Of a DNA stretch of 21,299 bases, positions 20,835 to 21,299 are shown piece by piece (position 1 is the first letter of the stretch; each line of letters opens with the position of its first letter). Source of the DNA: Streptococcus sp. (GTDB lineage: Bacteria > Bacillota > Bacilli > Lactobacillales > Streptococcaceae); contig JAPJPE010000007.1 in assembly GCA_030825825.1 (NCBI GenBank), positions 1 through 21,299 of the forward strand, written 5' to 3'. The notes under the pieces were generated by a model. The model worked only from the letters and a program-made list of their open reading frames with translations, searched no databases and had not been told where the DNA came from. The position numbers and the translations under genes were made by a program.

Positions 20835-21299
20835 TTAGTCAAAGTAAAGCAAGTCTTTGCTGGTTTCTGTAAAGAGTCCAAAGCCGTCTTTTGTGACGTA
20901 GCCGCAGTCTTCGATACGGACTCCGACTTTACCTGGAATATAGATCCCTGGTTCGACTGAGAAGCACATGCCTTCTTCAAGTACCAGGTCATTTCCTTCC
21001 ATGATAGAAGGGAATTCATGCACATCCATACCGATACCGTGTCCAAGGCGGTGGTTGAAGTATTCACCATAGCCAGCTTTTTCGATGACGCTCCGTGCAG
21101 CACGGTCAACGTCATGTGCAGTTACACCAGGTTTGATCATATCGATGGCTGCTTGTTGAGCTTCTAACGTCAAGTGGTAGATTTCTTTTTTGAAATCATT
21201 CGGTTTTCCAACCGCGACGGTACGGGTCATATCTGATGCATAACCATTGACCATACAGCCAAGGTCAAAGAGCAAGAGAGCATTGTTTTCGACTTTATT
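20835..21299 (-). CDS. pepQ: Xaa-Pro dipeptidase (M24B peptidase), C-terminal part
   Basis: The last 154 residues; the frame continues past the window end, so the start is not seen (a TTG at 21275 codes an internal leucine). The pita-bread metallopeptidase fold is shown by all five metal ligands in order: D in LFDLG and D ten residues on in SDMTRT, H in GHGIGMDVHE, E in VEPGIY and E in VRIEDCG. The enzyme releases the N-terminal residue from X-Pro dipeptides, using casein- or host-derived peptides. PepQ is preferred over the aminopeptidase PepP because of the close match to streptococcal PepQ C-termini, which end DLLYFD. Convergent with the Rrf2 gene. Confidence 0.88.
   Translation of the reverse strand, partial: NKVENNALLLFDLGCMVNGYASDMTRTVAVGKPNDFKKEIYHLTLEAQQAAIDMIKPGVTAHDVDRAARSVIEKAGYGEYFNHRLGHGIGMDVHEFPSIMEGNDLVLEEGMCFSVEPGIYIPGKVGVRIEDCGYVTKDGFGLFTETSKDLLYFD

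Noticed and set aside
1..21299. CRISPR arrays, insertion sequences, phage or integrase genes
   Set aside because: No regularly spaced repeats, transposase, integrase or phage domains were found on either strand.

Overview
The window reads as a Streptococcus chromosome, most likely of the mitis/sanguinis/parasanguinis lineage. The evidence is the low-to-moderate GC content, the many extended -10 promoters (TGnTATAAT), protein sequences close to pneumococcal YbeY, DgkA, Era, MutM, CoaE, PmrA, RpmG, SecG, RNase R, SmpB and TehB as I remember them, and that same gene order (ybeY-dgkA-era-mutM-coaE-pmrA-rpmG-secG-rnr-smpB-tehB). The presence of mntH and of a composite intergenic repeat near 20.6 kb also fits viridans streptococci. 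I ran no database search; identities rest on motifs and memory of the families.

Layout. 1-96: 3' end of a tRNA-Thr(GGT) with its terminator. 148-3969: a heterodimeric multidrug ABC exporter of the BmrCD/LmrCD/PatAB type, preceded by a strong promoter, a 23-codon leader peptide and two tandem terminator hairpins built from the same CCCAAG/CTTGGG module. This looks like a ribosome-mediated attenuator. 3971-8921: a tightly packed housekeeping run (ybeY, dgkA, era, mutM, coaE, pmrA, rpmG, secG) with several overlapping genes; pmrA has no ordinary start codon. 8988-11852: rnr and smpB, which overlap by 38 bp and act together in trans-translation quality control. 11880-12799: tehB on its own promoter.

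12800-14092: a gene-poor stretch around a TetR-type regulator on the minus strand. It holds a nested, multi-hairpin element (12855-12990) flanked by two near-identical copies of one terminator hairpin, and, upstream of tetR, a small cluster of palindromes, a mini-ORF and a terminator that could be a short RNA gene. 14093-15439: mntH (Nramp Mn2+/Fe2+ importer) on the minus strand, divergent from a two-gene FtsX/MacB-type ABC system (15610-19048) whose permease carries a large extracellular domain with a coiled coil. 19191-20033: a metallophosphoesterase. 20145-20594: an Rrf2-family regulator with an inverted repeat across its -35 box. 20602-20783: a composite streptococcal repeat and terminator. 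20835-21299: the C-terminal part of an Xaa-Pro dipeptidase (minus strand, cut by the window end).

Most coding content is ordinary core genome. The parts most worth a second look are the attenuator region (208-419), the start of pmrA (about 7281-7300), the hairpin between Shine-Dalgarno and start of rnr (8988-9018), the structured element at 12855-12990 and the possible small RNA at 13987-14090. No CRISPR array, insertion sequence, phage gene or rRNA was seen.
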